This document shows positions 4,806 through 5,927 of a stretch of DNA of 5,927 nucleotides, piece after piece. The stretch spans positions 1,358 to 7,284 of the forward strand of contig PMOH01000309.1 in assembly GCA_003161515.1 (NCBI GenBank), in the 5' to 3' direction. A model generated the notes under the pieces. It was not told where the DNA came from, made no database searches, and saw only the letters and a list, made by a program, of their open reading frames with translations. Each line of letters starts with the position of its first letter. Positions within the stretch are counted from its first letter, which is position 1. A program made the position numbers and the translations under genes. This DNA is from Deltaproteobacteria bacterium (GTDB taxonomy: Bacteria > Desulfobacterota > Binatia > Binatales > Binataceae).

Positions 4806-5927
4806 TTAAAAATCGTCGCCGTAGTCGTCCATTCCACCACCCATACCACCCATTCCGCCCATGCCACCCATACCTCCCATGCCGCCCATGCCGCCCATTC
4901 CACCCATGCCGCCACCACCGGGCATCGCCGGCATCGGCGCGGGTTTCTTCGGCGCTTCGGCGACGGCGGCCTCGGTCGTCAACATCATCGAGGCGGCGCT
5001 CGACGCGTTCTCGAGTGCCGAACGCACGACCTTGGCGGGATCGAGCACGCCGGCTTTGACGAGATCCTCATAAACTTCGGTCGCCGCATTGAAACCGAAA
5101 TCGCCTTTGCCCTCGAGCACCGCGTTGAGAACAATTTCCGGCTCGTGTCCGGCGTTGCGCGCGATCTGCTTGAGCGGTTCCGACATCGCGGCTGCGACGA
5201 TCCCCGCGCCGGCCTTCTGGTCTTCATTGAGTCGCGTCGACTTGACCGCGGCGATCGCGCGCACCAGCGCAACGCCGCCACCGGGAACGATTCCTTCTTC
5301 GACCGCGGCGCGGAGCGCATGGACGGCGTCATCGACGCGCGCCTTCTTTTCCTTCAGCTCGACTTCGGTCGCCGCGCCAACTTTGATCACGGCGACGCCG
5401 CCAGTGAGCTTGGCCAGCCGTTCCTGGAGCTTCTCGCGATCGTAGTCGGAAGTGGTCTCTTCGATTTGGCGGCGGATCAATTCGATTCGTCCCTGGATTT
5501 CGGACTTCTTGCCCGCGCCGCCAATGATAGTGGTGTTGTCCTTATCGATTAGAACTTTCTTGGCTTTGCCCAGCGACGCGATCTCGATGTTCTCGATCTT
5601 GGTGCCGAGTTCCTCGGCGATCAGAGTGCCGCCGGTCAGCACCGCCATGTCCTGCAGCATTTCCTTGCGCCGATCGCCGAATCCCGGCGACTTGACCGCC
5701 GCGACTTTGAGCGTTCCGCGCAACTTGTTCACGACCAGCGCGGCGAGCGCCTCGCTCTCGACGTCCTCCGCGATTATCAGGAGCTGGCGCCCGGTCTGCA
5801 CGACGCTTTCGAGCAGAGGAAGGATTTCGCGCAGGTTCGACAGCTTCTTTTCGTGGAACAGGATCAGCGGCTCGTCGAGCTCGACCGTCAACTTGTCGGC
5901 GTTGGTGACGAAATACGGCGACAGGTA
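4806..5927 (-). CDS. groL: Chaperonin GroEL (Hsp60), 5' part missing
   Basis: GroEL forms a double ring of 14 subunits that folds proteins in an ATP-driven cycle with GroES in the cytoplasm. The frame is open through base 5927, so the first ~200 residues lie outside; the fragment begins at YLSPYFVTN, matching about residue 199 of E. coli GroEL. It covers most of the apical domain, including the two hydrophobic helices that bind substrate and GroES (LPLLESVVQTG and EALAALVVNKLRG), then LIIAEDVE, KSPGFGDRRKEMLQD, TSDYDREKLQERLAKLTGG, the ARVDDA pair (codons 5328-5333) holding the Asp needed for ATP hydrolysis, and GGGVALVRA of the equatorial domain. The C-terminal tail is longer than in E. coli: seven GGM triplets between GGGGM and GGGM, then DDYGDDF. 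The N-terminal nucleotide-binding part and any groES are outside the window. An apparent start at TTG 5891 is internal to the gene and not real. Confidence 0.98.
   Translation of the reverse strand, partial: YLSPYFVTNADKLTVELDEPLILFHEKKLSNLREILPLLESVVQTGRQLLIIAEDVESEALAALVVNKLRGTLKVAAVKSPGFGDRRKEMLQDMAVLTGGTLIAEELGTKIENIEIASLGKAKKVLIDKDNTTIIGGAGKKSEIQGRIELIRRQIEETTSDYDREKLQERLAKLTGGVAVIKVGAATEVELKEKKARVDDAVHALRAAVEEGIVPGGGVALVRAIAAVKSTRLNEDQKAGAGIVAAAMSEPLKQIARNAGHEPEIVLNAVLEGKGDFGFNAATEVYEDLVKAGVLDPAKVVRSALENASSAASMMLTTEAAVAEAPKKPAPMPAMPGGGGMGGMGGMGGMGGMGGMGGMGGMGGGMDDYGDDF
4830..4919 (-). repeat. Gly-Gly-Met coding repeat of the GroEL tail
   Basis: The 9-base units encode GGGGM, then seven GGM, then GGGM. 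Gly codons vary between units (GGC, GGT, GGA), so this is an old, selectively kept repeat rather than a fresh slippage product. GGM tails line the ring cavity in typical GroELs; the DDYGDDF after it is encoded at 4809-4829. Confidence 0.9.

Noticed and set aside
4830..4919. Short tandem repeats that could suggest a CRISPR or minisatellite
   Set aside because: They are 9-base coding units of the GroEL tail, with no spacers.
4688..5059. Plus-strand frame with a hydrophobic N-terminus and a Pro/His-rich continuation
   Set aside because: Only the first ~40 codons lie outside groEL, there is no Shine-Dalgarno, and the rest is antisense to the GGM tail.
4746..5552. His/Thr-rich plus-strand open frame starting before the groEL stop
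   Set aside because: The His-rich stretch is just the antisense reading of the GGM codons; the rest is antisense to conserved GroEL.

Overview
The window is a 5.9-kb piece of a GC-rich bacterial chromosome (about 60% G+C in the coding lines I counted by hand). It holds six protein genes, two of them cut by the window edges. The organism is probably Gram-negative: it encodes a lipoprotein with Ser after the lipidated Cys, followed by an Lpp/OprI-like alanine-rich helix. The gene styles suggest a soil or subsurface lineage such as Desulfobacterota/Binatota-like or Acidobacteriota, but this is an impression from family resemblance and nothing in the window fixes the taxonomy.

Left part, plus strand: the C-terminal ~340 residues of a PLP-dependent class I aminotransferase (aspartate/prephenate type, subgroup 1-beta), then after six bases a polytopic membrane protein of the GT87/DUF2029 family. 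The pair is probably co-transcribed. A Nudix hydrolase on the minus strand meets the GT87 gene tail to tail with a 4-base overlap. It is divergent from a zinc-dependent medium-chain dehydrogenase, with only 28 bases between the two start codons. The Nudix gene has a -10-like hexamer placed so that its transcript would begin at the ATG.

Right part, minus strand: a short lipoprotein with an unusual layout (signal peptide and lipobox, ~60-residue alanine-rich coiled coil, His/Arg-rich hinge, then exactly 12 uninterrupted Gly-X-Y collagen triplets to the C-terminus). It has a strong Shine-Dalgarno and a good hairpin terminator. Upstream of it lies ~440 bases of gene-free, AT-richer DNA (about 45% G+C) with three consecutive hairpins, then the 3' two-thirds of groEL, with a long Gly-Gly-Met tail and an acidic aromatic C-terminus.

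The genes do not form one pathway. They are housekeeping metabolism (aminotransferase, dehydrogenase, Nudix), envelope glycan assembly (GT87), an envelope collagen-like lipoprotein and a chaperonin. The item most worth attention is the collagen-like lipoprotein, whose helix could trimerise and nucleate a collagen triple helix at the cell surface or in the periplasm. I see no mobile element, CRISPR array, tRNA or rRNA, and no evidence for a new multi-gene system.
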